Assembly: GCF_031626495.1 (NCBI RefSeq)
Contig: NZ_JAMQOJ010000004.1
Span: 186,001 to 250,000, forward strand
Length of the DNA stretch: 64,000 nt
DNA from: Natrinema sp031626495
GTDB taxonomy: Archaea > Halobacteriota > Halobacteria > Halobacteriales > Natrialbaceae
Direction: 5' to 3'
The translations under genes were made by a program, and so were the position numbers. Positions 1-9,290 of this stretch are shown here, piece by piece. Within the stretch, counting starts at the first letter, position 1, and each line of letters starts with the position of its first letter. The notes beneath the pieces were generated by a model that worked only from the letters and a program-made list of their open reading frames with translations, was not told where the DNA came from and ran no database searches.

Positions 1-1018
1 CGCTGTCGTCGCCGACGCAGAGCACGTCGCCGACGACGACCGGACAGGAGCGGACCGGCCCGTCGAGTTCGATCCCCGTCCGCGAGAACAGCCAGCCGCG
101 GAGTTTGCGCCGGCCGACGGTCGTGTCCGTGACGTGGACGTAGCCGTCGGCGGCCCCGACGAACGTCGTCTCCGCGGCCGCGAGGACGGTCGGTGACGTG
201 GTGAACGCGGCCCCGATCTCGTAAGTGAACCACGTCTGCCCGGTGGCGGCGTCCAGCGCGAGCAGCGTCCCCGCGTCGTCGGCGACGTAGACTCGGTCCT
301 CCGCGACGGTCGGTCCGACCGCGACCGCGCCGGCGGCGGGTGCGGTCCAGACCTCCTCGCCCGTCTCGGCCTCGAGCGCGAGCACCGTTCCGGCCGCGGT
401 TCCCGCGAACGCCCGCTCGTCGATCCACCGCTGATCGGGTTGCTGCCGGTCGTCCGCGAGCAAGTCCGCATCAGCCGACTCCGAGAGCGGGGTCCGTGAC
501 GGTTGTGACGGGTCGTACTCCCGGCCGTCGGCGAGCGCCGGTCGGCCGACCACCGCCGACTCGGTCTCGTGGGTCCAGAGCTCCTCGCCCGTCTCGACCT
601 CGAGCGCGGACAGTCCGACGGCGTGCCCGGCGTAGAGTCGGCCCTCGGAGAGCGACAGCGCAGACTCGAGATCCCCCGGAAGGTCGGCCTGCCATTCCTC
701 GTCGCCGGTAGCTGGATCGAGCGCGCGGACGGTCCCGCCGGAAGTTCCCAGATAGAGCCGATCGCGGGTGACAACCGGCGTCGCTTCGGCCGCCGCCGTC
801 GTCTCGACCGTCCACCGGCGGCGGCCCGTCTCGGCCTCGAGCGCGTAGCAGTTGCCGCCGTCCGTCCCGACGTAGACGGTATCGCGGTCGCAGACCGGCG
901 ATCCCGGCCGCCCAGCGAGGTCGGCCGTCCAGGTCTCGGTGACTCGGGACGGTCCCTCGAGGTCGCGCCGGAGCCCCGCGTTCGTCGGTCCGCCCTTGTG
1001 CTGGTTCCAGTCGGTCAC
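1..1018 (-). CDS. PQQ-binding-like beta-propeller repeat protein (3' end outside window)
   Basis: The reverse strand is open from a GTG at 1018 to the window edge, with a TAG in frame just upstream, so this start is well bounded. The N-terminus reads MTDWNQHKGGPTNAGL, a frequent start of haloarchaeal PQQ-like propeller proteins. It is followed by repeated blades of the type VYVGT-x-GG-x-x-YALEAETG-x-x-xW, at least six visible. Such propellers (BamB/PQQ family) are structural scaffolds or dehydrogenase-like domains; no substrate can be named. There is no signal peptide, so it is probably cytoplasmic. A TATA-like GTTATACC lies near 1041-1048, about 27 nt before the start, which fits a leaderless mRNA. 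The C-terminal part is not in the window. Confidence 0.85.
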   Translation of the reverse strand, partial: MTDWNQHKGGPTNAGLRRDLEGPSRVTETWTADLAGRPGSPVCDRDTVYVGTDGGNCYALEAETGRRRWTVETTAAAEATPVVTRDRLYLGTSGGTVRALDPATGDEEWQADLPGDLESALSLSEGRLYAGHAVGLSALEVETGEELWTHETESAVVGRPALADGREYDPSQPSRTPLSESADADLLADDRQQPDQRWIDERAFAGTAAGTVLALEAETGEEVWTAPAAGAVAVGPTVAEDRVYVADDAGTLLALDAATGQTWFTYEIGAAFTTSPTVLAAAETTFVGAADGYVHVTDTTVGRRKLRGWLFSRTGIELDGPVRSCPVVVGDVLCVGDDS

Positions 1019-1586
1019 TACGTGCGGCTACCGACCGAACCGGTATAACAGTGGGTGGAGACACCGTCCCCGCTCGAAGGGATGTCCAATACGGGAAAAG
1101 AACGTGTCACTCCCATCCAATCGACCGCAGGCTGTGGCGCGCGCTGGTGGTGGGCCGAGCGTCAGCGAGGACGACCACAGACACCGTGCGAGGGTCGAGC
1201 GAACGCCGAACGGCGGGAGCGAGTCGGTTGGGGAGGGCGTGGCCAACCCGTGTGTCCACGATAGCAGAACGCTTCGATTCACATCGTCTCGTTCGATCCG
1301 ACTGTGATATTCACGCACCTACCGAACGGACGTCCGCGAGCTACCCGCTTCCGGACGCCGAATTGACTACCGACTCGTGATCGACCTGTGACTCACCGAA
1401 GGAAGGGAGAGCGGCAGGAGAAGGGGGAGCAACTGGTGTATGGCGCAGTTGTGATGATGTGGCTTCGATGGGTCCCTGCCGCGTACTTCGTCGTATGCGC
1501 CGAACCGCAATACCGGTGTTCCCAACACGATTTGGAAGTCCGCCGGTCGGGCCTAAACGCGAATACGGACAGCGCTCGCCGACCCG
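1019..1586. other. intergenic region, no supported gene
   Basis: About 570 bases between the divergently placed propeller gene and the end of pspAB. Short open frames occur on both strands, but their composition is arginine/serine/proline rich, as expected for random GC-rich DNA, and none has a recognisable domain or a TATA box at the right distance. The left edge holds the promoter of the propeller gene. Confidence 0.6.
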
Positions 1587-2192
1587 CTACTCCCAGGGGT
1601 GCGTGCCGCGCTCGCTGGGCCAGAGCGGATACCAGTACTCCTTCTCGCTCTCGATCTCGAGTTCGCCGTCCAAGGCCGACTCGAGGGTGAACTCCGCGCT
1701 CGAGTCGCGTTCCCGACCGCCTCGCGGGACGAACGGATAGAAGCGGCCGCGCCGGAAGGAGTAGATCCAGTACGCGGTGCCATCGCGGTCTCGATACGCG
1801 AACACCGCCGCCAGCAGCCGCGAACCGTAGCCGTGCTCGATGAACGTGTCGGCGGCGAAGTGCATGCTCGTGATCAGATCCTCGGGATCGTCGTCCTCGA
1901 GGACGACCCAGTGATAGCCGTGATCGTCCGCCGTGACCGAGAACTCGGTGCCCGTTTCCTCCTGGCCGGCCTCGAGGATCGCCTCGACCTCGTCGACGGC
2001 GTCCCGGAAGTCCCTCGAGTCGACGCCGGAGAAACAGAGCGCGCCGACGTCGATCGATTCGTAGCCCAGATCGGCCTCCATCGTGAGGTAGGCGGTGCTC
2101 ATCCCGAAGAGGTCGTCGGGGTCGGCGTCGCGTCCGGCGTCGGTCTCGGCGCGCGAACCGAGGATGGCCCGGAGTCCGTCGAGTAGTCCCAT
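1587..2192 (-). CDS. pspAB: PspA-associated protein PspAB
   Basis: A 201-residue soluble acidic protein beginning MGLLDGLRAILGSRAETDAG, which matches the PspAB family found next to htpX or pspA in archaea and actinobacteria. It carries the family-like core with a YLTMEADLGYESIDVGALCF segment and an aromatic C-terminal region (YWIYSFRRGRFYPF). The exact biochemical role is unknown; PspAB is linked by gene context to the phage-shock/membrane stress response. It lies 24 bp downstream of htpX on the same strand, so the two are very probably one operon in which a membrane protease and its stress partner are made together. No pspA gene is visible in this window. Confidence 0.8.
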   Translation of the reverse strand: MGLLDGLRAILGSRAETDAGRDADPDDLFGMSTAYLTMEADLGYESIDVGALCFSGVDSRDFRDAVDEVEAILEAGQEETGTEFSVTADDHGYHWVVLEDDDPEDLITSMHFAADTFIEHGYGSRLLAAVFAYRDRDGTAYWIYSFRRGRFYPFVPRGGRERDSSAEFTLESALDGELEIESEKEYWYPLWPSERGTHPWE

Positions 2193-2216
2193 AGATCCTG
2201 TGAGGGGGCTGATCCC

Positions 2217-3104
2217 TTAGAAGGTCTGCATCTCGCGCTCGAGTTCCCGGAGCTGCTCGACCCGCCGCTCCGTTGGGGGATGGGTCGAGAAGAGCCGGCC
2301 GATGACGCCGGACTTGATCGGGATGATGAAGAAGGCGTTCATCTCGGCTTCCTCGCGGAGGTCGTCTTTCGGGACCTTGTCCATCTCGCCCGAGATCTTC
2401 AGCAGCGCCGAGGCGAGCGCGGAGGGGTTGCCGGTGATGGCTGCAGCCCCGCGGTCGGCGGCGTACTCGCGGTACCGGGAGAGCGCCCGGATCAGCAGAT
2501 AGCTGATGATCCAGACGACCAGCGAGACGAGGATGGCGACGATTATCCCGCCGCCGCCACCTTCACGGCCGCGGCCGTGCCCGCCGCCGAAGAACGCGCC
2601 CCAGCGGACCATCATGAACGCGATCGTCGAGAGGAACGACGCGATGGTCATCACCATCATGTCGCGGTTCTTCACGTGGGCGAGTTCGTGGGCCAGCACG
2701 CCGTCGAGTTCGTCCTGATCGAGCGTTCGCAGGATTCCCGTCGTCACGCAGACGGCGGCGTTCTTCTGGTTTCGTCCCGTCGCGAAGGCGTTGGGGACCT
2801 TCGAGTCAACGACCGCCACCTTCGGCTTCGGGAGATCGGCCTGCTGGGAGAGTCGCTCGATCGAGGCGTGGAGTTGCGGATACTCGTCAGCCGAGACTTT
2901 CTTCGCGCCCATGCTCTTCAGCGTGAGCGTGTCGCTGAAGTAGTACTGTACGAGCGAGAAGCCGCCGAAGAACAGCGCGAAGACGAGCAGTCCGCCGCCG
3001 ACGTAGGCCGTGATCACGCCGGCGAAGACGATGTACAGCGCGAACAGCAGGAACATTGTCACGAACATTCGCGCGCGCAATCCCCAATCCGCCTGCCAGT
3101 TCAT
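2217..3104 (-). CDS. htpX: HtpX-type membrane zinc metalloprotease (M48)
   Basis: Membrane-bound zinc endopeptidase that degrades damaged membrane proteins. The ATG at 3104 gives MNWQADWGLRARMFVTMF, the usual haloarchaeal HtpX N-terminus, and a 295-residue protein; an upstream extension has no similarity to the family. Two hydrophobic segments follow at roughly residues 15-55. The catalytic HELAHVKN (HExxH) lies near the middle, two more hydrophobic segments follow it, and the conserved FSTHPPTERRVEQL motif closes the protein. A glycine-rich loop (GGGHGRGREGGGGGI) sits between the later membrane segments. A TATA-like CTTATTT lies about 26 nt before the start. It is the first gene of an apparent operon with pspAB. 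Confidence 0.93.
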   Translation of the reverse strand: MNWQADWGLRARMFVTMFLLFALYIVFAGVITAYVGGGLLVFALFFGGFSLVQYYFSDTLTLKSMGAKKVSADEYPQLHASIERLSQQADLPKPKVAVVDSKVPNAFATGRNQKNAAVCVTTGILRTLDQDELDGVLAHELAHVKNRDMMVMTIASFLSTIAFMMVRWGAFFGGGHGRGREGGGGGIIVAILVSLVVWIISYLLIRALSRYREYAADRGAAAITGNPSALASALLKISGEMDKVPKDDLREEAEMNAFFIIPIKSGVIGRLFSTHPPTERRVEQLRELEREMQTF

Positions 3105-3270
3105 ACCTGAATTGAGGGGCTCCGACGAAATAAGTGCCCTGTTGGGACGCTCGAGCGGAAATGACGAGGCGTGGCAATCTCCCGCATCGAGTCCATCGAG
3201 TCGAACCAGTACGGAGAGCAACTGTTTTCAGACCCACCCTCGAGTGTCAGTGCAGACGGAGCGAAAGACA

Positions 3271-4285
3271 GTGAGCAACGAGACCGAACCGGAGTCATCG
3301 CTAGAGGTGGCGGTTGCCGATGCACTCGAACGAGGGGACGGCACCGACCTCGCAGCACTCGTTCGTTCCCTGCCGTCGGCTCCGACCGAGACGCGCAAGA
3401 CGTGCGTGCGGCGACTGAAAGACGCCGTCGCCCACGATCCGACGGTCGTGGAACCGGCGCTCGAACGGTGCGAAGACCTCCTTACGGACGGCGAGCGCTC
3501 GGTCCGCCTGACGACGGCGAAACTGTTCGTCGCGGTCGCCGAGCGCGATCCGGATGCGGTCGTTCCGATCGCTCCGGCGCTCTCGAGCCGACTTGCCGAC
3601 GAAGACGAGTTCTATTACGTCCGGGCTCGGTCGGCGGAAGCGCTGGGATACCTCGCGCTCGAAAATCCAGCTGTCGCCGCCTCACCCGACGTGCTCGCCG
3701 ACCTCCGTGTCGGCCTCTCGTTCGACGAACCGGAGGTCAGAGAGAAGTTAGCCAAGGCGCTCGAGTTCGTCGCACGAGGGGACCCGGGACGGCTCCGACA
3801 CCACGTCGCGAGCCTCTCGGACCATCTCGACGACGAGAACGACCGCGTACGGTACCATCTCTGTACGGCGCTCGCCGTCGTCGGCTGCGAGTATCCGGAA
3901 CCACTCGTCGACGGTCGGGCGGCGCTTTTGGCTCGCCTCTCCGACGAAAACGGCTTCGTCCGTGGCCGCGCCGCCGAAGCACTCGGGTTACTCGCGCGAG
4001 CGGACGGACGGGGCGCTACCGCTGTCGGAACTCGAGGCGATGAGCGAGGACGACCGGCCGTTCGTGACGAAGCGAGCCACCTTCGCGCTCGACGCCGTCG
4101 ATGAGGGAACGACGGGAGACGAGATGTCCGACGGGGTAGGTACCCTCGACGCAGTCGGCGAATCGAGCGACGGAATCGCCGAGGAGATTACCGCATCCGG
4201 TGACGATGCCGAGTGTCCACTCTGTGGCGTTTCGCTCCCGGTGGAAGATCCACCGATGTGTCCGAACTGCGGCGCACCGTTCTGA
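3271..4285 (+). pseudogene. HEAT-repeat protein with C-terminal zinc ribbon, interrupted by a frameshift
   Basis: Reading from GTG 3271 (MSNETEPESSLEVAVADAL; GTG 3250 is an alternative), the frame encodes a string of HEAT-type helical repeats such as VRARSAEALGYLALENP and VRGRAAEALGLLAR. Shortly after 4000 the frame turns into arginine-rich nonsense ending near 4104. The expected continuation (GALPLSELEAMSEDDRPFVTKRATFALDAVDE) is in the next frame and ends at 4285 with a double CxxC zinc ribbon (CPLCG and CPNCGAPF). At the junction GGAC is present twice in tandem at 4002-4009. Removing one copy joins the frames exactly, so a 4-bp slippage event or a sequence error is the likely cause. HEAT proteins are protein-binding scaffolds; the partner is unknown. 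Confidence 0.75.
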
Positions 4286-4768
4286 TCGACCGGTTTTGTC
4301 CGACCTCGAACACTATGGGGGGAGATTCGACCGATGGCAGCGCGTCTGCATCCCGTGATCGCTATCACTAACTACGAACGTGATCTCGACGTCATCCTGA
4401 CGCGCAGCGGTCCGGAACGGCCACGTTCACGCGCAGGGGGACGCGTTCAGGGCCCCGTAGGTGAACCGATCAGTGCCGGAGTGGTTCTCGATTTGATATC
4501 AGTTCGCCGGGCTTCCTGAACCCCTTCGTTTCGCATGGAGACCGCGGGACGCGGTCACGTCTGACGGACCCGATTCCGACGATGTCTGACATATGTCTGA
4601 CTGAAAGCAGCCCGGACGACCCCTCCGTTTCGCGTAGAACAACGCGACCGTCACGAACGGGAACCGATCACGACCCGCGAGCGAAACGGCTCGGGGTTCG
4701 TAGACGAGGAAGCAAAGTACGACGGGCAGAGCGGGCCCCTTAACTCCGCGAAGTCCCAATCGGGAGCA
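4286..4768. other. intergenic region upstream of nmd3
   Basis: About 480 bases without a supported gene. It contains short direct repeats, including two copies of ATGTCTGAC at about 4580-4600 separated by two bases, and two similar stretches of the form CCCCTYCGTTTCGC near 4520 and 4620. The right end holds the nmd3 promoter (a CCTTAACT-like box about 30 nt before the ATG). Confidence 0.5.
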
Positions 4769-5890
4769 ATGAGTGAGTCGCGTGCGTTCTGTCCCCGGTG
4801 CGGGGACGCGGTACCCGAGCGATCCGCGAGCGACGCGAACGATCCGTTGCGACCCGGCGCGGAGGTCGAACTCTGCGATTCGTGTTACTTCGAGGACTTC
4901 GACTTCGTGGACGCGCCGGATCGGATCGACGTTCGCGTCTGTTCGCGCTGCGGCGCGGTCCACCGAGGGAAGCGGTGGGTCGACGTCGGCGCGGAGGACT
5001 ACACGGACATCGCGATCGAGGAGGTCAGCGAGGCGCTGGGCGTCCACGTCGACGTCGAGGACGTCGCCTGGCAGATCGACCCCGAGCAGGTCGACCAGAA
5101 CACGATCAGGATGCACTGTTACTTCACGGGCGTCGTGCGCGGGACGCCGGTCGACGAGCAGGTGACGGTGCCGGTCAAGATCGCCCGCCAGACCTGTACC
5201 CGCTGTGGCCGGATCGCCGGCGACTACTACGCCAGCATCGTCCAGATCCGCGCCGAGGACCGCACCCCGACGACCGAGGAGACCGAGCGCGCCGAGGAGA
5301 TCGCGAACCGAATCGTCGCCGATATGGAGGAAACCGGCGACCGCAACGCCTTCGTGACCGAAACCAGCGAGACCCCCGACGGGCTGAACATCAAGATCTC
5401 GACCAACAAGATCGGCAAGAAGATCGCGAACAAGATGATCGAGGAGTTCGGCGGCACCGTCAACGACGCCGAGACCCTCGTCACGGAGGACGAGGACGGC
5501 AACGAGGTCTACCGGGTCACCTTCGCCGTCCGCCTCCCACCGTACACGCCCGGCGACGTCATCGACCTCGAAGACGACGGCGGTCCAGTCATCGTCCGCA
5601 GTGCCCGCGGCAACCTCAAGGGCGTCCGCGCGACGACCGGCGAGCGCTACGAGGCGAGCTACGAGGAGGGGAACTCGCCCGAGGCGCGCAGACTCGGCAC
5701 GCTCGAGGACGCCGTCGAGACGACGGTCGTCACCGTCGAGGACGACAATGCCGTGCAGGTGCTCGACCCCGAGACCTATCAGGCGAAGACAGTCGCGCGG
5801 CCGGACTACTTCGATCCGGACGCCGAGACCGTACCCGTGCTGAAGAGTCGCGCCGGACTGCACGTTCTGCCCGACGAGCGCGATGACTGA
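4769..5890 (+). CDS. nmd3: 60S ribosomal export protein NMD3 homologue
   Basis: A 373-residue archaeal NMD3 protein. In eukaryotes NMD3 is the adaptor for export of the large ribosomal subunit; archaea have no nucleus, so a role in large-subunit maturation or quality control is inferred. The N-terminal half carries four CxxC pairs (CPRCG at 8-11, CDSCY, CSRCG, CTRCG) that form the two zinc ribbons of the family, followed by an OB-fold/SH3-like region ending in YFDPDAETVPVLKSR. The stop codon overlaps the start of the next methyltransferase gene by 8 bases, so the two are translated from one mRNA. Confidence 0.93.
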   Translation: MSESRAFCPRCGDAVPERSASDANDPLRPGAEVELCDSCYFEDFDFVDAPDRIDVRVCSRCGAVHRGKRWVDVGAEDYTDIAIEEVSEALGVHVDVEDVAWQIDPEQVDQNTIRMHCYFTGVVRGTPVDEQVTVPVKIARQTCTRCGRIAGDYYASIVQIRAEDRTPTTEETERAEEIANRIVADMEETGDRNAFVTETSETPDGLNIKISTNKIGKKIANKMIEEFGGTVNDAETLVTEDEDGNEVYRVTFAVRLPPYTPGDVIDLEDDGGPVIVRSARGNLKGVRATTGERYEASYEEGNSPEARRLGTLEDAVETTVVTVEDDNAVQVLDPETYQAKTVARPDYFDPDAETVPVLKSRAGLHVLPDERDD

Positions 5891-7067
5891 GGACGGAGAG
5901 GCGGACGATCGATCGGCGAACGCGGTGGACCGCGGACTCGAGCCCGCGGCCGACGACGTCCTCGAGCGAGCGGAGGCCGACGCCCCGCTGGCCGCGATCG
6001 TCGAGAAACCCCGTGCGGAGACGGCCATCGAGTCGTTGCGCGCCGAGGGCGTCTACGACGACACGCGCCGCGTGCGCGAAAACGGGGCCGACAGGGTCGC
6101 GCTCCCGGTCACCGAACCGCCGGCCGAGACGGCGGTCCTCGAGGTCGTTCGCCAGCTCGAGCCCGAACCCCGAAACCCGGCTCTGGAGGGCCTGCTGGCC
6201 GAGCGGGGCTGGAGCGAGGCGGCCCTCGAGTCCGCACCCGGCTCCTGGGCGGTGATCGGCTCGGTGATCCTCGTGACGGTGCCCGAAAACTGTCCCGACG
6301 AGACCGAACTGGGCGAAGCCCTACTCGAGGTACACGGCGAGGCCGACAGCGTGCTGGCCGACGAGGGGATCGCGAACGACGGCGCGGCCGGCACCCACCG
6401 CGAGCCCCGCACCCGGCTCATCGCCGGCCAGCGAGACACGGAGACGATTCACACGGAACACGGAACCAGATACGGGCTCGATCCCGCGAGGGTGATGTTC
6501 TCGCCCGGCAACCAGGCCGAGCGCGCCCGCATGGGCGAGATCGCGAGCGACGACGAGCACGTCTTCGACATGTTCGCCGGCATCGGCTACTTCACCCTCC
6601 CGATGGCGCGGGCCGGCTCGCGGGTGACCGCGACCGAGATTAACCCGACCGCGTTCCGCTACCTGCTCGAGAACGCCGTGCTCAACGACGTCGGCGACCG
6701 GGTCGACGCCTACATGACCGACTGCCGCGACCTCGCGGGCGACCTCGAGGCCGACCGCGTCGTCATGGGTTACTACGGCAGTTCGGACTCGGCCGGGACT
6801 GCGGCGGCAGACGAGGCGGCGGACCACGGCACGCGCACCAACGAGGCGGCCGACTTCCTCCCGGCCGCCCTCGAGGCGCTCTCCCCCGGCGGCGTCGTCC
6901 ACTACCACGAGGCGACGCCCGAATCGTTGCTGTGGGACCGGCCGATAGAACGCCTCGAAGCGGCCGCCGACGAGGCCGGACGGGGACTCGAGGTACTCGA
7001 GAAACGACGGGTGAAAAGCCACAGTGCGGGCGTCGCGCACGTCGTGATCGACGCGCGGTTCGAGTAG
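5883..7067 (+). CDS. Trm5/Taw2-family tRNA position-37 methyltransferase-like enzyme
   Basis: A class I SAM-binding protein of 394 residues. The SAM site is visible as VFDMFAGIGYFTLPMA, followed by the acidic ribose-binding segment VTATEINPTAFRYLLENA and the D-C-R-D-L motif. The substrate motif reads RVVMGYYGSS. True Trm5 (m1G37) enzymes carry an NLP motif at this place, so the protein resembles Taw2/TYW2 (aminocarboxypropyl transfer in wyosine synthesis) more than Trm5; this choice is inference. The N-terminal half has the RNA-binding region with the family segment RTRLIAGQRDTETIHTEHG. It overlaps nmd3 by 8 bp, joining two translation-related genes. Confidence 0.82.
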   Translation: MTEDGEADDRSANAVDRGLEPAADDVLERAEADAPLAAIVEKPRAETAIESLRAEGVYDDTRRVRENGADRVALPVTEPPAETAVLEVVRQLEPEPRNPALEGLLAERGWSEAALESAPGSWAVIGSVILVTVPENCPDETELGEALLEVHGEADSVLADEGIANDGAAGTHREPRTRLIAGQRDTETIHTEHGTRYGLDPARVMFSPGNQAERARMGEIASDDEHVFDMFAGIGYFTLPMARAGSRVTATEINPTAFRYLLENAVLNDVGDRVDAYMTDCRDLAGDLEADRVVMGYYGSSDSAGTAAADEAADHGTRTNEAADFLPAALEALSPGGVVHYHEATPESLLWDRPIERLEAAADEAGRGLEVLEKRRVKSHSAGVAHVVIDARFE

Positions 7068-7141
7068 GCGACGCTGGCTCGTTCCGACGGCGGCGCGCTC
7101 TCGTCGTGAAATTGATACTCCAGCAGCCACTGCCTGGGAGT

Positions 7142-7228
7142 ATGAACAGGAATCAGCTCATCGCCCTCCTCTTCGCGTTCCTCATGATCTCTTCAGTGGT
7201 CGCCTATAGCGCGACGGCGTTCCTCTAG
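7142..7228 (+). CDS. 28-residue hydrophobic membrane peptide
   Basis: ATG 7142 opens a 28-codon frame, MNRNQLIALLFAFLMISS followed by VVAYSATAFL, which is a single membrane-spanning helix with a short charged N-terminus. A TATA-like TTGATACT box lies about 30 nt before the ATG, the spacing expected of a leaderless haloarchaeal gene. I recall similar very short peptides in other haloarchaea, but the function is unknown. It ends 23 bp from the 3' end of the convergent helicase gene. The N-terminus could act as an uncleaved anchor. Confidence 0.6.
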   Translation: MNRNQLIALLFAFLMISSVVAYSATAFL

Positions 7229-7251
7229 AGCGGGTCGCCGACCGCGAGCGA

Positions 7252-9099
7252 TCAGCCGTCCGTGTCCCAGACGTCCGCGAGCGGGCTCGAGCGCGACGAG
7301 CGCTGCGATCGGCGCGACCGCGACGATCCACCGCCAGTACTCTGTCGACTGCTGGACCCGGTCCCGCTCGAGCTGCCGTTCGTTCCCGCGTTCGTCCGCG
7401 CGCTCGAACTCGAGGCGTCGCCCAGCGCCGCCTGCGGCTCGAACGGCGGGAGGTCGGGCTGGCTCATCCGGTCGACCTGTTCCTCGAACCAGTCGGGCAT
7501 GTCCGTCCGGGCGCGCTCGAAGCAGTCCAGCAGGCTCGAATCGGCCAGATACGTCGCGCCGTAGTCGTCGGGCGCGCGGACGACCCGGCCGCAGGCCTGG
7601 ATCACCGTGCGGAGCGTGGTCCGGTAGTACCACGCCCACTGGCCCTCCTCGAGCCGGTGGGCCACCCGCGAGTCGCCGGTGTTGAGAAACGGCGCTTTGC
7701 AGATGACCTGCCAGCGACAGAGGTCGCCCTTGAGGTCCAAGGCCTCCTCCATCTTCACCGAGAGGAAGACGTCGGGGTCGTCGCTGGCCTTCCAGGCCTC
7801 GAGGGCGGCGTCGCGGCCGTCGCGGTCGTGGGTCCGGATCCGGTCGCCGACGCCGAAGTCGTCGAGGAGATCGGCGAGTCGCTCCTGAATGCTGTAGGAG
7901 TGAGCGTGGATCAGCCCCTTCTCGTCGGCGTGGCGGGCCATCAGCCGGACGATCGTGCGAGCGATCTTCGGCGTCGTCTCCGACCGCTCCTCGTAGGTCA
8001 TCTTCCCCTGCGTCACGTCGTACAACGGCCGGTTCTCGACGGGGAAGGTGTGCTCGACGTCGACCAGCGCGACGGTGTCGGGCTCGAGGCCGACCTGCCG
8101 GCAGAAGGCGTCCTTGTTCAGAATCGTCGCCGAGAGGAGCGCGAACTTGTTGCCCCGGTCCCAGACGGTGTGCTGGAGGTACTTCTCGGGGTTCATCGGC
8201 TTGATCGTCAGCGGACCACCCGGGGGATCGTCGCCGTCACCGCCGTCGCCAGCGTCGCTAGAACGCGGTTCGGACTGGTCGACCAGCCACGTCGTCGGGC
8301 TCTCCGGGTCGCGGAAGTCCGAGACGAACCACTCGAGTTCGCCGATGAGTTCCTGCAACCGGTCGCGCTCGCGCACTTCGCCGGGCGAGAGGGAGTCCTG
8401 TGCGAGGAGGTCGTCCTTCCGGCGTTCGCAGGTCCCTGCCAGATTCTCGGCGTAGCGGACGGCGCGCTCGATCGAGTCGACCTCGGGGACCCGGAGGTCG
8501 TCCCAGAACGGGACGGTCCGCGGTCCCAGTTGAATGGTCGCGTACATCTCGGCCCACTCGGCGAGGCCGTGGGCCTCGTCGACGACCACGACGTCGCGTT
8601 TGCGGAAGACCTCGCTGCCGGCGGTCTGCATGAAGTAGGCGAGCGTCATCGCCGCGATTTCGCGGTTCGAGGCGATCGCCCGGTCCGAGAAGTACGGACA
8701 CCGGTGTTTGACCGAACAGTCGTACCCCCGCTCGCGCACGCAGGGGGCCTGGTTGACCGGCGTATTTCGCTCGTCGGGTAGAATACAGGTGTAGTTCGAC
8801 TTCCCGCGGATGACGTTGAGGTCGGCAAGCAGGTCGTCGGCCGCCACGTCGTCCAACTGCGAGACCTGCGGCGTCGTGTAGTACGCGCCCGTGGCGTCGC
8901 TGGGGTCGCCCTCGTCCGCTCGGCGGGCACAGCCGGCCACGGCGCGAGCCAGCAGGGACTTGCCGCTCCCCGTCGGCGCGCGCACGAGGACGACGTCGTT
9001 GCCGGCCGCGAAGGCGTCGCGGATGTCGCGGAGGGCCTGCTCCTGTGCCCCGCGGTAGCTCGGCGCGGGGAACGCCTCGAAGATCCGCTCGGGATTCAC
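7252..9099 (-). CDS. XPD/Rad3-like FeS DNA helicase (superfamily 2)
   Basis: ATP-dependent DNA helicase of about 615 residues starting at GTG 9099 (MNPERIFEAFPAPSYRGAQ). Motif I is APTGSGKS at residues 41-48 and motif II is DEAH at 174-177. Between them four cysteines at about 105, 120, 128 and 134 have the spacing of the XPD/DinG iron-sulfur cluster that helps split the duplex. C-terminal helicase motifs include QACGRVVRAPDDYG. The last 70 residues form a serine/glycine/arginine-rich low-complexity tail (about SSSSARTNAG to the end) not expected in the core family; its role is unknown. Likely role: nucleotide excision repair or DNA unwinding. The gene is convergent with the small peptide gene. 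Confidence 0.9.
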   Translation of the reverse strand: MNPERIFEAFPAPSYRGAQEQALRDIRDAFAAGNDVVLVRAPTGSGKSLLARAVAGCARRADEGDPSDATGAYYTTPQVSQLDDVAADDLLADLNVIRGKSNYTCILPDERNTPVNQAPCVRERGYDCSVKHRCPYFSDRAIASNREIAAMTLAYFMQTAGSEVFRKRDVVVVDEAHGLAEWAEMYATIQLGPRTVPFWDDLRVPEVDSIERAVRYAENLAGTCERRKDDLLAQDSLSPGEVRERDRLQELIGELEWFVSDFRDPESPTTWLVDQSEPRSSDAGDGGDGDDPPGGPLTIKPMNPEKYLQHTVWDRGNKFALLSATILNKDAFCRQVGLEPDTVALVDVEHTFPVENRPLYDVTQGKMTYEERSETTPKIARTIVRLMARHADEKGLIHAHSYSIQERLADLLDDFGVGDRIRTHDRDGRDAALEAWKASDDPDVFLSVKMEEALDLKGDLCRWQVICKAPFLNTGDSRVAHRLEEGQWAWYYRTTLRTVIQACGRVVRAPDDYGATYLADSSLLDCFERARTDMPDWFEEQVDRMSQPDLPPFEPQAALGDASSSSARTNAGTNGSSSGTGSSSRQSTGGGSSRSRRSQRSSRSSPLADVWDTDG

Positions 9100-9290
9100 C
9101 GTTCGATGCAGGGAGCGGCCGCATCCTAAACCCTGCGGACCGTCGCGTCGGATGCGACTCGAGCGATTCGCGCGCGGGCCGAAACGGCGCCGAAACCGCC
9201 GGCTACCACGCGGTATCGACCGCATACCCGGTATCTCAGTCCGGTAGCCGACCGATTACAAATACGAAATCCGCCGTCGCACTGACGTGC

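Noticed and set aside
1051..1380. Several overlapping forward frames at 1.05-1.4 kb
   Set aside because: They lie in the intergenic region, compete with each other, and lack family similarity or a promoter at the proper distance.
4580..4600. ATGTCTGAC direct repeat upstream of nmd3 as an operator
   Set aside because: Two short copies only, about 170 bp from the nmd3 start, with no symmetry; not enough to claim regulation.
4499..6028. Long reverse-strand open frame (about 500 codons) opposite nmd3
   Set aside because: It lies over a well-supported nmd3 gene, is rich in Arg, Leu, Val and Asp in the pattern of an antisense frame in GC-rich DNA, and shows no domain.
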